Of a DNA stretch of 64,000 nucleotides, positions 21,859-34,087 are shown piece after piece. Position numbers and translations under genes: made by a program. The notes beneath the pieces are model-generated. The model was not told the origin of the DNA and made no database searches. It worked only from the letters and a program-made list of their open reading frames with translations. Within the stretch, counting starts at the first letter, position 1, and every line of letters starts with the position of its first letter. Location: positions 62,001 to 126,000 of the forward strand of contig JAFKAC010000062.1 in the NCBI GenBank assembly GCA_025766275.1, read 5' to 3'. Source of the stretch: Lactarius indigo. Taxonomy: Eukaryota; Basidiomycota; Agaricomycetes; Russulales; Russulaceae.

Positions 21859-23823
21859 ATGGCAAAAGTTCAAATACCCCATCCTGTATATCTCTCTTTC
21901 CCCGTTCTGTCCTCAGCCATGGTGCTTATCTCGACCCCTATCGTCCCCAGAAGCGTAGTCATGCAACTGCAAAGAAGGCAACCCTCCAAATCCGATTTGT
22001 CATTGTTGGGGGTGGCGCGGCCGGTCTTGCTTGTGCGGTCGCGTTACGACGCGTTGGGCACCAGGTCACTGTTCTCGAAAAAGATCCGAATTTCGTCGGA
22101 GTGAGTACCTCACTCTCCTCCCTTCCTTGTCTGCCATCCCCATCCCGCCTTTGCTCGCCCAGTCGAGCAAACGTCGCGGAATCCGCATGCCGCCGAATAT
22201 GACCAAAATCTTCAATTACTGGGGCATGAATGGCGATGTGGACGACATTGGAACCCCCGTAGATCGCTTAATCATCTCCAGGCGTACGCGCAGTCCCCTT
22301 TTGATTCCCTCCTGTCCACCGTTCTCATTGTCCATCCTCCACTTATCCGGATTAGTCGAGAATGCGTTCCTGCTCGGCATTCACCAGTGGGAATACGAGC
22401 TGGTTCAGGAGGCAGGTGGGGAATTCACAGCTGTGTCTGTGAGTGTCTCATATTCCCACCTCCGCTCCAACTTTCCTAACTTGTGTTTCTTGTTCTATAT
22501 AGCACTATCGTCTTCGCAAGCTCCTGCTAGAAGCCGCTCTCGAGCTTGGTGCAGTCACACGAACAAACGCAGAGGTAGTAGAGATCGCTGCAGATTGCCG
22601 TTCGTTGCGTCTAGCTTCAGGTGAAGTCATACAAGCAGACGTCATCGTTGGGGCAGACGGTAGTCGCGGCTTGTGTCGCAAATTTCTTTGTCCAGATGAT
22701 CCCCCCAATGGTACTGGTGTTATGTTATTTGAGTGAGTGTCGATACTTCGCTTCTTTTGACCTCTTCTTAATTATCTATCAGTTCGGTTATACCGGGCGA
22801 TTCCATTCGCGCCGATCCCGAGCTCTCTTCGCTGTTGCAACGAGAGCAGGTAAGTAAAAGCATTCTCCCCTTGACGCTGAATGATGACCCAGACCCAATC
22901 CACAAGGTCTCGCAGTGGGCGTGGTTTGGCCATGAGCGAGCGTCGCTCTGCTGTCCTATCGTAAGTGACGGTAACCTGATGGCGGTACCCCATTTGTTAC
23001 ATCTAAATTACTTCCAGGGGCCATCTCAAGATCTAGACCTTGCATTTCACTTTTACGCCATAGATGACGGTGCGACGGAAGGATGGGACGATATCTTATC
23101 ACCCGAGCAGTTCGCTCCTTACTTATCTGGCACTGAGCCACGGTCAGTCTGAGACCCCACCAACTAGCACACACCCTTCGCGTCCACTCAGCTGTTCCTC
23201 CCTAGAATCCAAAAATTGGGGCGACTAGCGCGTCCAACTCGAATCCGGATGATGGAGCGCATCATCCCGGAAGAGTGGGTACACGAAACCGGGCGTTTGG
23301 TCATCATTGGCTCCGCCGCACATCCATTCCCGGTACTATTTGCACTGCACCCCAGCGGCTATCACTGACCAGCGTCTTCTCGCAGCCCGCAGTTATGTAC
23401 GGTCCTAGCATGAGCTTAGAGGACGCCTCTGTGCTCGCCAAGCTGTTCTCGCACCTAGGCAGGGAAGAACAGATACGGTCGTTCCTATACGCGTTCCAAA
23501 ACTTGCGTGAGGGGCGTTGCCAGTCGAACCGGGCGCTCGACATCGGGAACATCAAATTCATGATGGTACCCACGGGAGAGATGACCGAGATGCGAGACAA
23601 AATGATGCGCGCAAGGCACGACCAGGGCCGGAACGTGCTGGAAGACGGCACCGTCGCGCAGTGGGACCGGAATCGCGAGCTGTTCGGGTACGACGCAGAG
23701 GACGAAGCGGACAATTGGTGGGTCCAGTGGGGCCTCCTCCAGGAACGAGCCAAGGCGGCGCACCTAGAAAACGATGTGCGGATGGATTTGTTTGCGCTCG
23801 ACGTGAATGTGCGAATAGCGTGA
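21859..23823 (+). CDS. FAD-dependent monooxygenase (aromatic hydroxylase type)
   Basis: Likely NAD(P)H- and FAD-dependent hydroxylase of the salicylate hydroxylase-like group (FAD_binding_3). Ten exons: 21859-21885, 21951-22100, 22163-22283, 22356-22438, 22503-22732, 22783-22849, 22916-22960, 23018-23142, 23206-23332, 23386-23823. Total 1413 nt, 470 aa, phases consistent. The dinucleotide-binding motif VGGGAAGLACAVALRR starts near residue 28, closed by VTVLEKD. The DG motif is VIVGADGSRG. The second FAD motif near residue 318 reads IGSAAHPFP, where most relatives have GDAAH, so the usual Asp is Ser. The C-terminus is acidic and Trp-rich. There is no signal peptide. The first exon is the least certain, because the start could also lie in the longer open stretch upstream of 21951. 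The substrate is unknown. Confidence 0.87.
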
Positions 23824-25704
23824 TACGGCGTCTGCCCCCCCCCCCCTCCCTCCCCTTCCCTCGTGCACGTGCGTACGTGCGTTTCACAGGACTCTCAGGG
23901 ATCTCGTCCCCAACCCCAACACCGCTACCCCCTATACACAGCGTGCCGCCTACATACCCATACCCCCCCCCTCCCTCCTACCTCCTCACTCTTTCCCCCT
24001 GGGAACCCCACGACAAACACGAGATCTATCTAAAAATACACGGACATAGATGGTGACGAATGCATACCCACCACAAGATATAACGTCCTTTGTACTTAAG
24101 TTTAGTACAGTTTTGCACACTGTTGTAATCACCCCTGCGCCACGATCTTTCACGCCCCCCCCCCCATTAACGCCCTACAACCCCCCTTTTACGCATATTC
24201 GCATAATTCGCGACCACGCCACTGACGTCATTTTTTGCTGCAATTGGCTCGAGGTGTAGGTGCTTTTATCCCTATTTAGGATACCAGTGAGTCGTTCCTG
24301 TCTCCCCCGTTTCACGAAGCTGTACCGTACACATGTACTAGTACCGCATGTATGCCTAGACATGACCCAACACTGCGGTCGCACCGCAGTGTTAAAAAAA
24401 AAAACTTACCCAATGGCCCTTCAACCGCTCCGAATCTTACAGTAAGTAGGGAAGCAATAACCGCATCAATCACAAATGCACATGGTACTATGATGGGACG
24501 TCCTCATGGAAGGAACTCATGTGGGCCAGGGCCGGCAGGTGGTGAGAGCGAGCTATCTTTCGTGTCTAGGCTCCCAGCTGAGATCGTGTCGCGGTTTCGG
24601 AGTTTTCTCCCATAGCGGGCCGCGTGTGGACACAAATGCACGGGGCGATGACGTTGATGGACGACGACGATGAAGATGATCTTTTGAACCATCATGCACT
24701 CGCAGCGCTGAATCAAACTCTGAATCGCTCCCAGAACTCAAAGCTAGTTTTTTTTTCTCAACTTGAAACTTGTTTTTGAAAAAAAAAAAAAAAAAAAAAA
24801 GCTATTTTTGGTTTCAGAATCGTACTGTACTGCTTGCTGTAGGGAAAGCACAAAAGGCACCGTAGCGCGCAGGGGAGTCAAAGCTTTACGATGATTTCCA
24901 CAAACAGGAATACACCACTGTATAGTAACTCACACGTACCGAAAATAAACCTCTATTAATAATTAATTGTGGAAGTTTCGACGCCTTTTTCCTTGCCTTT
25001 TTCGGTCGCGTGCGGGGTAGATACCACTGGTACCCGTACCACGACAGAAATAGACACAACTGACGGGAGCTATCGAAGGTGAATGCACATGTAGCTTACG
25101 GCGGCCGTTGGAAGAGAGAGAGGATGATCAAGAGAAGGACTGATGGCGAAATGGCCGTCTGACCCGCTCGCAAGCTGTTTGTTCCTTAAAAGACGTCGTT
25201 CGCATCAGGCCTAATTGCCAACGCGGCGTCAGTCGTATCCAGGACCAACTTGTGAAGGGGCATCAAGATTCTGTTTCGAAAGATGGACCCGATAAAATTC
25301 TCGTGGGAAAGCGAGAGAAAAAAATCTCGTCTCGCCGTGCTCCAGGGGGGCGATCAATTTGCCGCCGGCAGAGTTGTGCCCCCCACACTGGTAAGCGCAC
25401 CTCGCTCGGACTGCGACGAGCACAGAGTGTTTCCCCAGGGCGCGCGACTCGGACGGGACGGTTCGTTCCATCGGCGGACATAATTCGGACTTATCGGGAG
25501 CGCAGTAAGGCATGTGGGTCTCGTGGCCAACGAGATATGATCCCCTTGTCCAATCAGAGAGATCACTGATGCTAACTTACCAACCAGCACTTTCACAACG
25601 GAGATGGAAATAAAAATTATACGCAACACAGAACGAGAACAAAAGAGTATACACGAAGACGTAAGATTGGGAAAAACAAGGGCGAGTACAAGTACAAAGT
25701 CCGT
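23824..25704. other. Intergenic region rich in homopolymer runs
   Basis: About 1.9 kb between the monooxygenase and the convergent CK2 beta gene. It contains pyrimidine runs at 23834-23860 and 23962-23980, a C run near 24153-24166, and a T8 stretch followed 20 bases later by a run of about 20 A (24747-24800) that could fold as a hairpin. A short open stretch near 24540-24615 vaguely resembles an F-box start, but nothing follows. No gene is supported. Confidence 0.45.
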
Positions 25705-26815
25705 CTAAGGGCCCTCGAGCGCTTCAAGGCGCGCGACTTGTCTGTATATATATATAGAATACAAGCACTCTGTCAGAGGCGACCTCCCCGGGAAAAGAAG
25801 AAATGCATGCGTAACGCACCTGTCCCGCACGGCCTCCTGCCAGCGCTGCAGCTTCGCGACCTCGTTCACCTGGAACCCAAATATGCGCGGGCGATACCGC
25901 TCCGCCCGCAGCGCGACCGCCGCAGTATTGATAGTATCACCGAGGCCATCCGAGCCCTCGACCAAATCCTCGCGCGCACGCCCGCGCCGGCGCGGGTCGT
26001 CCACCGTCGCACCGGCGCCCGGCACGAGGCCGACCGCGCCTGTGCCGCGCGTGGGGTCCGTCGGGCCGCTCTTGGGCGGTAAGAGGGAGGGGTAGACGAG
26101 GAAGAGGAGGTGCGGGAAGGACGTGCCGAAGTACGCGCCGTCGATCGAGCCGTGGCGCGACGACTTGGGCGAGTAGATGTCCTCGCACCGTCCGCAGTAC
26201 AGCTTGACGGACTTTTCGTACGGCACGTCCGTGAGCCCGATTGGGAGCAGCGGCTGGCCCTGGCAGAGCACGCGTGGGCATCGCCCGAAATCGGCTTTTT
26301 TGTACTTGTCTAGCTGTTTTTTTTTTTTTTTTTGTGAGGGTTTGGGGTTTGGATGGGGATGGGAGGCAAGACGAACCATCTTGGCCAGTCCACGCGCGGT
26401 TACTATCCAGCGAGCGTGGATGAGCCCGTAAAGTAACCGTGCCTGGATGTCTAATGACCCTCGAAGCTCCTCCTGAAAGTCGTCATCTGCGCTCGGTGTT
26501 ATGTAGGTGACTGGAAGGCGTAGGAGGAAGATGTGGACACGCACCAAGATTATCGGTGATCAGGTCCAAGGCCTGGGTGTAGTTTTGGACTTCGGTATTG
26601 AGGCCAGTGAGGTTGAAGCGATCGAGGATGTAATCCTCCTCAACTTCGCAAAAATACTCGTTCCCTTTGGATGAGAGGAACCAAGATATCCAGGAGCTTT
26701 GCGGTTGAGCGTGTGTGTGAGCTCGGCTGGCGCTGATGACGGGGGGTAGATGGGCTTACTTGGAGTAATCCGAGTCTGAGCCTGTCGATGCGTCCTCCAC
26801 TGTTCGTCGAAGCAT
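25705..26815 (-). CDS. ckb1: Casein kinase II regulatory subunit beta
   Basis: Regulatory subunit of the CK2 holoenzyme, which dimerises through a zinc finger and binds the catalytic alpha subunits. Five exons on the minus strand: 26815-26760, 26696-26545, 26486-26377, 26313-25820, 25741-25705. Total 849 nt, 282 aa, phases consistent. Recognition rests on [20 protein letters not shown] and [13 protein letters not shown], on [11 protein letters not shown], and on the Cys4 site: C118, C123, C146 and C149 have the same spacing as the animal protein. The conserved [15 protein letters not shown] follows. A Gly/Pro/Arg-rich insert of about 60 residues then precedes the conserved [14 protein letters not shown]. 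Such inserts vary in fungi. The third intron carries a long homopolymer run. The start at 26815 gives a short acidic N-terminus (GSDSDYS), as expected for a CK2 site. The gene is divergent from GUP1. Confidence 0.93.
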
Positions 26816-27015
26816 GAGACAAAGGGCGCCAGGCGGGTGTGTTCTGGTGCGCTCACTCACTCACTGGCCTTTATCGCTGGCAGAGGCTTTGAAAAGTGTT
26901 CTGTGACAAGTCTTACCAGATCAATGTCACATCCTTCACGACAATCCCGTAATCCGACCGTACAGCGCGCCGCTACTCCAACGTTGACCGTTAACCGTAT
27001 GTCCCATCGAAACGG
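26816..27015. promoter_or_regulatory. Shared divergent promoter of CK2 beta and GUP1-like gene
   Basis: Only 200 bp separate the two start codons, so both 5' leaders and core promoters must lie here or overlap the genes. No TATA box is obvious. The GUP1-side start is not certain, which affects the right border. Confidence 0.5.
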
Positions 27016-29366
27016 ATGTTAGCACAGGGAGACTTTACTCTTCAAATGCCTGCAGGTCCCCGCTCCCAACTCGAGGTCATCACCGGCGAAAACGACCCCG
27101 ACAAGTTACAGCGCCGAGGTGGTATCGTCCGCCTTACCGTTGACGCGCCCTCAGCACACGCAGCGGGCGAACCGCAGCCCCCACGATGGCGGACGTACGA
27201 GTTCTTCCTCTATTATTTCGTATTTACCGTCGCATTTTCGTGGATGGTCTACACACCCATCGAGGTCAGCTCCAGTGCGTGTATTTTCTTCTCATCCATA
27301 CTGGCTCCCCCGACTCAGGCGGCATTCGTCTCAGAAACACTTCCCAATTACGAATTGTATCGGCATAGGTTAGCTGATGGCTGGTTACCTGGAAGTGAAG
27401 TTGTGAGTCTTGCTTGTCGGCGTTGCTACTCAATATCCATGTCACCGTCATGAATCTCCCGAAATTCCCTGACCGTTTATTCACACGTTCAAATACGCTG
27501 ACGTGCTATCACAGGACAACAGCGATGCACAGTACCGCTCCTTTCGTCTAAACCTCCCGGCCCTCGCCGCGCTCATGGCCGCCTTCTTCGCTCTCAAATA
27601 TGTCTACACGCGCCCCATTCTCCGCGACTCATCTCCGACTAATAACCTGCACCGCATCCCTTTCTATCTTATCTTCTCACTACTCATGCTTTCCGTCCTA
27701 CACGGTGCCAGTATTATCAAGGTCCTTATCATATTATCAGCAAACTATGTACTTGCCAAAGCGACGGCCGGAACACGGCTTGCCGTTCCAGCCACGTGGC
27801 TCTTTAATGGTGGTGTGCTCGTTGCGAACGAGTGGTACGGAGGCTATGCCTTTGCTAATTTGCACTCGGGATTTGCCTTCCTGGTACGCCGTGCTCATTA
27901 CCGCACGTTTTACCTTGGAGCTAATTGCCCCTTGACAGGACGGCTGGCGTGGGGTATATCCTCGTTGGCACGTCAGCTTTAACATTACCATGTTGCGCCT
28001 CGTGTCGTTCAGCATTGACTACCATTGGGCCTGCAACCATATCGGTATCGCGGATGTACGACATCCTCCTACTCGTTAACGTTCTCGCGAGTTCACGGGG
28101 CTGACGCAGAGTGATCACAGCCTGGAGGCGCGTTAACCGACAAGAAGCGCGCGGCTGTGTACCACCCGCGCGCCACGTACACTTTCAAGAATTATCTCGC
28201 GTACGCGCTCTACGCGCCGCTCTACATCGCGGGCCCGATACTTACCTTTAACGATTTCATGTGGCAGGTGCGCACCGCCATCTCCCGTTCCTCAGCCCCT
28301 GCTACAGGCGTTTTTTTTTTTTGCGAATCTAGCTCTCGCGCCCAAAAGAGATCGCGCCGCAGGCGACGGCTCGATACGCAGTCCGATTTCTCATCGGACT
28401 GCTTACGATGGAAACGCTCATACACGTCATGTACGTCGTCGCGATCAAGGACGCGCACGCGTGGGGCGGCATGACTCCCGCCCAACTGTCCATGGTCGGC
28501 TTTTGGAACCTCATTTTCGTCTGGCTCAAAGTGCGTAAAAAAAAAAAAAAAGTCCCTATAATCCACGGGACAAAAGTGGGCTGATGAACCTAACGTAAAA
28601 GCTGCTGCTACCCTGGCGTTTCTTCCGCCTGTGGGCACTCGTGGACGGGCTCGACCCCCCGGAGAACATGGTTCGCTGCATGGCGAACAACTACTCGGCG
28701 CTGGGCTTTTGGCGCGCATGGCATCGCTCGTACAACCTCTGGATCGTGCGATACCTCTACGTCCCGCTCGGCGGCACCCAGCGGCTCGCCGCGACCAGCA
28801 TCGTCGTCTTTACATTCGTCGCGCTCTGGCACGACCTGAGCCCAAGGCTGTTGGCTTGGGGCTGGCTCGCCGCGCTGTTCATCCTTCCGGAAGTCGCGGT
28901 CAGGAAGGCGTTCCCGCCATCGCTGGTACGTGCAGGCGGGGGACTTGCCGCGTGAAGCTCATTCTTTGCGTAGTTCGGGGACAAGTGGTGGTACCGTCAT
29001 GCGTGCGCGGCTGGCGGGGTGTGCAACGTCTTGTTGATGATGGGCGCCAATCTGGTCGGGTTCGTTCTCGGCATCGACGGCGCGCAGTATTTCGCGCATG
29101 AACTGATCGGCAGCTGGGCGGGTACGTCTTTTTTGAGAACTATTGTTGGGCCCCCTCTTTGCTGATTGGGGGACGCGCAAACGTTGCAGGCGTTCGCTTC
29201 TTGTTCGGCGCTTGTGCGTGCCTGTTCGTCGGCGTACAACTCATGTTCGAATACAGGTACGTGGTGGTGTCGTTGTTGTTGTTGGATCCAGCCCGATTTA
29301 TTGCTGACTGGGCCTTGATTGACCAGGGAGGAAGAACTACGCCGAGGGATACAGCGTCGATGTTAA
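27016..29366 (+). CDS. GUP1: GUP1-like membrane-bound O-acyltransferase (MBOAT)
   Basis: Multi-pass ER membrane acyltransferase. Fungal GUP1 remodels GPI-anchor lipids and was first linked to glycerol uptake. Ten exons: 27016-27264, 27319-27402, 27515-27883, 27939-28055, 28121-28267, 28333-28530, 28602-28925, 28974-29121, 29190-29256, 29327-29366. Total 1743 nt, 580 aa, a normal length. Diagnostic segments are [62 protein letters not shown], and [10 protein letters not shown] with the expected catalytic His near residue 465. The tail ends in a basic stretch. The donor at 28055/28056 was chosen because the upstream alternative breaks the frame. The ATG at 27016 is the first in frame, but another lies at 27046. 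Confidence 0.92.
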
Positions 29367-29977
29367 GTTCATACGTGTAGCTCCTTTTGCGTCGTTTATA
29401 TACCCACTTCGAAGTCACTGGACGCACAGCTTTGCGATGAGTGTGTCGGACAGGTAGGTGGGTTCCGGAAAGAATCGATAAGTAGATGAAGTTTGTTCCC
29501 AAGAGCGTAAGTAAGAGGTCACGCCGGTGTCCACCTCCCAGCCTCGACATCGCTAGACTTTCTGGGATTCTAATGGGAGCAAAAGCCGGAGACCAAGAAA
29601 TGACACTGATCAGACGCGAATGAACGAAGACTTCAAGGAGTCGGCCTTTCACTGGCACAGGACCGCAATGAGGGATAATCGATATTAAGCCTTGGCACTT
29701 CGTTGCAATGGCACAACATCCATGCGGATACGAACGGGAGAATCGATACGGTACCGAGAATTTACATCACTTCAACACATAATTCATAATTCCATCAATT
29801 ATGAGTAAACAAACGGCAGACTCAGACTGCGTCGCTCAACGCGTGACTGGCTCTAAATATCGATATCTTTATAATCTGGTACACCTCACAAAGTCCCTTG
29901 AACCCACAAAACATAACGGGTATTCGTAGACTTTAAATTACGGGGCGGAAGCATAACGAAGGGGATATTATGGTCAT
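29367..29977. other. Convergent intergenic spacer
   Basis: 611 bp between the 3' ends of the GUP1-like gene and the P450 gene. It should hold both terminators. It is AT-rich around 29760-29960. No gene or repeat is visible. Confidence 0.5.
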
Positions 29978-32044
29978 TCATTCATCCACTGGGTCACAAT
30001 AAGCGTGTAGGTGCTGGCCTTCGAAAAGGGGCAAAAAGTGCTCCGACCATTTCAGGTCAGCGGGCCTATCAACGGCCGTCAGTTCGTATCGGATGGGTCA
30101 AGTGGCACGCGCGGTTCTTACTTTGCCAGATCTGCCCGAACGTTGAACCGACGGAAAAGATACGCGAGGGTGAGGTACAGCTCGCAATAGCCAAGGCTAT
30201 TGGAGTAGACAGTAAGCACGGAGGCAGACCACTGCGGCAGGCATAGGTGCTCACTTTATGCCAAGACAACTCCGTGGGCCCTTCGAGAACGCGACCAGGT
30301 GATTGTCTAGTGCCTTCGATCCCGGCTCGAGCCAGCGGTCGGGGAGGAATTCGTGTGGCCGAGGGAAGATCTGATCAGAAAAGTGGAGGAAAAGAGGGCT
30401 CTGGCTCACGACCGCCTGTTTATGGGACGACGTCAAGACACTGGGGAAGGGGTAAAAGGTGGAGTGTGAGAAACACGGACCCCGCCTGGTATTCTGATGC
30501 CAGCGATTACGGCGCCAGATGGTGGGACGATGCGTGGAAGGCCAGCTGGGACGGCTGGGGCGATTCGTAGCATCTCTTTGATGACCGCAGTCTGCTCCTT
30601 TTAGATCAAGAAACATCTATACTGAAAAACAAGGAGAGTACTCGCTAGGAAGGGCAGCTTTTCGAGCTCCTCATAGCTGGGCGGGTTGTTGAGGACAGGC
30701 CAAGCGCTCCGAACTTCGTCCGCTACCCTCTGCTTTGCCTCGGGATTGTGCAGTAAGTGATAGACACCTATCATGAGCACCGTGCCGACCGTATGTGACC
30801 CCGCACTAAATAGAACCTCTGCCTCGTTCAGGAGTTGTTGTGCAGTGGGAATGGAACCCCCCTTGATGGCCTCTGGGTTCAACAGCTCGCGGTAAATGGT
30901 GCGGTGCGGCGCATCGTCCATTGCCTGGGGATTTCGCAGGATAGCCTCGATCTGGTTCTTGAGAGCCTGAATAATATTTTTTGAACATTAAGTTTAGACA
31001 AGGATGCTTAGAAATGGATGGTATCGTTGGCTTACTCTCCGAAACGTAAGCAATCCTCTCAGCACAGGGGAAATTCGGGCGAGTAAGGAATGGGGAAAGT
31101 TGCGCATGAGCCAGATAAGAACACCGGAGAACTTCCGCAGAGTGACCGTGCCCATGGAGATGTCAACGCCGAGCACAATGTCCCCGCGGAAATCCGGGAA
31201 AGACAGCTGGTTGAAAGAGGCCGCGAAACAGAAATTGGTAATCGTGTCGGCACTGAAGCATTGAAACCCAAGATACAAGTCGCTAGACTTTCCTGAACGT
31301 CCCTTAAGCGTCACTAACAACCAATGGGGGGTGGGCCAAAGAACCGACCTTCCATGTTTTGATCTCTGAGGCGGTCGCAGAATTGGTCCAACTAGAAAGC
31401 GAATGTAACATCAGGTGACGCACGCAACATGGGAAATGAACCCGTACGAGGGTTCGAATCAGATGTTGAAGTTCGGAAATGGATTGCCTGGAAAAGAAAT
31501 TGGATACTAGCGCCCTGCTGTGCTTCGATTTGAGGTAGTTGGCCTGCACAAAGAACGCCTCGCCCATGTCGAAGGCACGGTAATAATCGCGATCCTTATC
31601 CCACTTATTTTGTGCATTATAGATCTCGTTGTACGCGGCCGGGTGGGCAAAGTGGAGCTGACCGAAATGATTAGGAACACGAGGTGTGAACAGCTCAGTC
31701 GACCGCTACAACAAAACATGGTGCCTACCTCGTTCGGGGAGATCCGTACGACATCACCTAAGTCAACCATCGGCATTAATGTGACGAGAAGACCAGTGCT
31801 GAAAAGGCTTACCATATTTGCGGTGGAGCTCCGCTCGCAAGTCAGAAAGACTGACACGCTTCACGATCTCCATGTATGCGAGCCAGAATCTTGTACATGC
31901 GGCACCACGCGGACCAGGGAAGTGAGAGAGCGGGTGGAAGAAGAGGTTGTAGGTAATCCGAAGGAGGCCGTAGCACAGCGAGTAAGCGGCGGCCACTAGA
32001 CAGAGTTGAAAAGATGGAAGGAAAGGAAAGGAGTGTAGATTCAT
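29978..32044 (-). CDS. Cytochrome P450 monooxygenase
   Basis: Microsomal heme-thiolate monooxygenase. Ten exons on the minus strand: 32044-31813, 31757-31729, 31657-31442, 31391-31349, 31292-31036, 30966-30646, 30591-30481, 30415-30255, 30196-30122, 30065-29978. Total 1533 nt, 510 aa, phases consistent. An N-terminal membrane anchor lies at about residues 8-30, then the proline hinge HPLSHFPGPRGAA. VVRISPNEVHF and the I-helix AGSHT (about 314-318) follow. In the I-helix His replaces the usual acidic residue before Thr. Next come the ExxR motif EMLR (372-375), FPRPHEFLPDRWL, and the heme loop FSKGPRSCLG with Cys453. The intron after LPFL (30645-30592) fits only as a GC-AG intron. It resembles basidiomycete P450s annotated as trichodiene oxygenase-like. 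The substrate is unknown. Confidence 0.9.
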
Positions 32045-32086
32045 GATGGAAGAGTTCGGCTTCAGGGTTCACGGCTAGGGCATGGG

Positions 32087-32094
32087 TATATATT
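32087..32094 (-). promoter_or_regulatory. TATA box of the P450 gene
   Basis: AATATATA on the minus strand, 43 bases upstream of the ATG at 32044. Position and sequence fit a core promoter with a very short leader. Confidence 0.5.
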
Positions 32095-32099
32095 CGAAA

Positions 32100-33744
32100 T
32101 ACCACGGGTCGCAGGCGAATGTCGAAGGGATCGACTGGATCAATATCCGAGTCGGTGATCCGTTCCTTATTTTTCTTAATCTAATCGAGGCGATGTGATT
32201 GGATGACCACTCCGTTGGGCAAGTCCCAGAACACTTGTCTTCTTTGATTCCGTGAAGTTCCACTGTCTACGACAATTGATCAGCACGACATCCACGCGTT
32301 CCTTCCCACTCCTACTTTGATAACAACCATCCGGAATCTGTCACTTCAGCAAAGCTTGATCTTCAACGTTGGAGCCACTTTTCACTACTGAATAGATTAA
32401 TCCCTGTAGTTGACTGGATTAATGATGTAGAAGTAGAAAAATACTCGACCACATAGTTTGGTGTACTTACCCCGGTTAGAAGAATCCCAATAAGTTCGTC
32501 GTCAACGTGACCTCGAGATTGGAGTTCCTGTGCTGGCGGAGACTTCGGCGGGCGGAAATATCATACCGTAGGGCCCTTGATTCAAAGATAGTCACCACAC
32601 TCCTTGACCGTGACCCTTCGTCGTGTCAGAAAGTGCGCGAAGCAGTCTCGCTTTGCTCGTCAATTTGCAACCAACTGTTCATCTATTCTGTGCTGTGACG
32701 ATGTCAGAGGTTGCCCGGTGTCAACAGCACACCGATGAAGGGGGAAAGTCCGTAACAGATTAAACGACGTTACTCTGTCGTTGTCCCGACTGAGCTGAGG
32801 GGACACCTCAGCTATCAGTTGTCAGGGACTCGCTCGGATGCCAGGCACGGTTTGTTGCGTAGCAGATTGGGAAACCACATACCCGGGCCGCAGACGAGAA
32901 CGGTGGTGCTCAAGGTGATGCTTCAAGTTCCGCTCGCCAAGCTATCTCGATCCCCGCTACCGTGTTGTTCCGCGGAAGTGGAGGGAACTTGGGGGGAATG
33001 TTTTTATTTCCGAAGTCGTTTAATTATAAAAGTCCCCTATTTTCTGGCATCGTATCGTATCGTATCGTGTCTTTCTTTTTTTTTTAAAAAAGACCCCATT
33101 CCGGTATCACCTCTTGACGTTGGTTGTCTCTGTTCGTCTCGTCTCGTCTCGTCCTGTCTGTGGTAATGGTGAGGAGAGTATTTTCACCGTGGCTGGTGCC
33201 GATGTCTTAGAGATTGTTGGTCTGACTCTCATTAGGTTTTACACAGTTCGGGGAGATGTGACAATTCACCAATATGCGCCAGCGGAATGCCCAACGTCTT
33301 GCTAATGATTAGCACGGCGCGCTTCGCCCACGAGTCTACCAGCAGCTAGTACGGTCGTCCACTTAACCAATTGCGTGCAGGCATCGACTTCCTGTCTCTT
33401 CTCGCGAACTGTTGTCTCGGCAGTATTCGAGTACCGATGCTGTCGCATTGTTGCACCCAGCTGCGCCGCTCTCGAGTAGAGGGTCCAGGGGATATAGCAA
33501 TGGTGAAATGGGATGCATATCGTGAATGCCATCCTCGACGCTTTTAGTAGATCTTTCAATAGGAACGAGGCGGGGTAGGGTCAACGAAGATAGACGAGGT
33601 TGATTGGTCTCCTGAGCATCAATAAGAGCTCACTCGGGACGGCCGTACGAGCCTCGACGGCATGGAAATTCCCTATGAACTTAAGTGAGTACTCTATCAT
33701 CACGCTCAACGCAAAGACGGGCACAGACCTACAAACGTAACCAG
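32100..33744. other. Spacer between the P450 gene and the NLR duplication
   Basis: No gene is supported up to about 33230. A short ATCGT repeat lies at 33050-33070, followed by a poly-T/poly-A pair, and a CGTCT repeat at 33135-33152. From about 33230 the sequence is recognisably similar to 40170 onward and 48150 onward, which marks the start of the duplicated unit. Confidence 0.5.
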
Positions 33745-34087
33745 TCACAGCGACACAAGTCTTGATCTAACCATGACGAACCCGCGCGGGTCTTGCGCTC
33801 CGCTCTCTGGTGTCCCACTATCCACACAGCGCTTGCGGGCACATATTCCACCTCCACGAGTTCCTTCACGGCGAGTATCATGCCAACGGCCTCGGGGGTT
33901 CGCAAGTGGTACACCGTCTGCATGCGCCGCCTCAAGCTGAGAGTGGCGAGAGTACCTTGAATGCGCTTTCCGGAGGAGATGCCAGAACATCGAAGGGTGA
34001 CGCGGGAGTGTGTGCTTAGCTCTAGGTATGTGAGAGGGGTTAGGGTGGTGATGATGACGCGAGGGTGGCGACGGTGCGGGAAGCCAT
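33745..34087 (-). pseudogene. uL30m (mitochondrial ribosomal protein) copy A, frameshifted near the end
   Basis: Recognised from RVTLRCSGIS, GKRIQGTLATL, RRRMQTVYHLRTPEAVGM and ILAVKELVEV, the core of the mitochondrial uL30 family (yeast MRPL33). Exon 1 is 34087-34059 and exon 2 starts at 34014. The normal product would be about 99 aa and the ancestral stop is at 33745-33747. Compared with copies B and C, one base is missing in a C run at about 33788-33792. This shifts the last 25 or so codons into an unrelated tail that stops at 33729. The core domain is intact, so residual function cannot be excluded. A functional gene presumably lies elsewhere. Confidence 0.75.

Noticed and set aside
24540..24615. 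F-box-like start (LPAEIVSRFRSFL)
   Set aside because: The frame ends at once and no downstream exon or repeat domain can be linked to it.
21859..32044. Secondary-metabolite gene cluster from the monooxygenase and P450 being close together
   Set aside because: They are separated by CK2 beta and GUP1, and no core synthase, terpene cyclase or transporter is present in the window.
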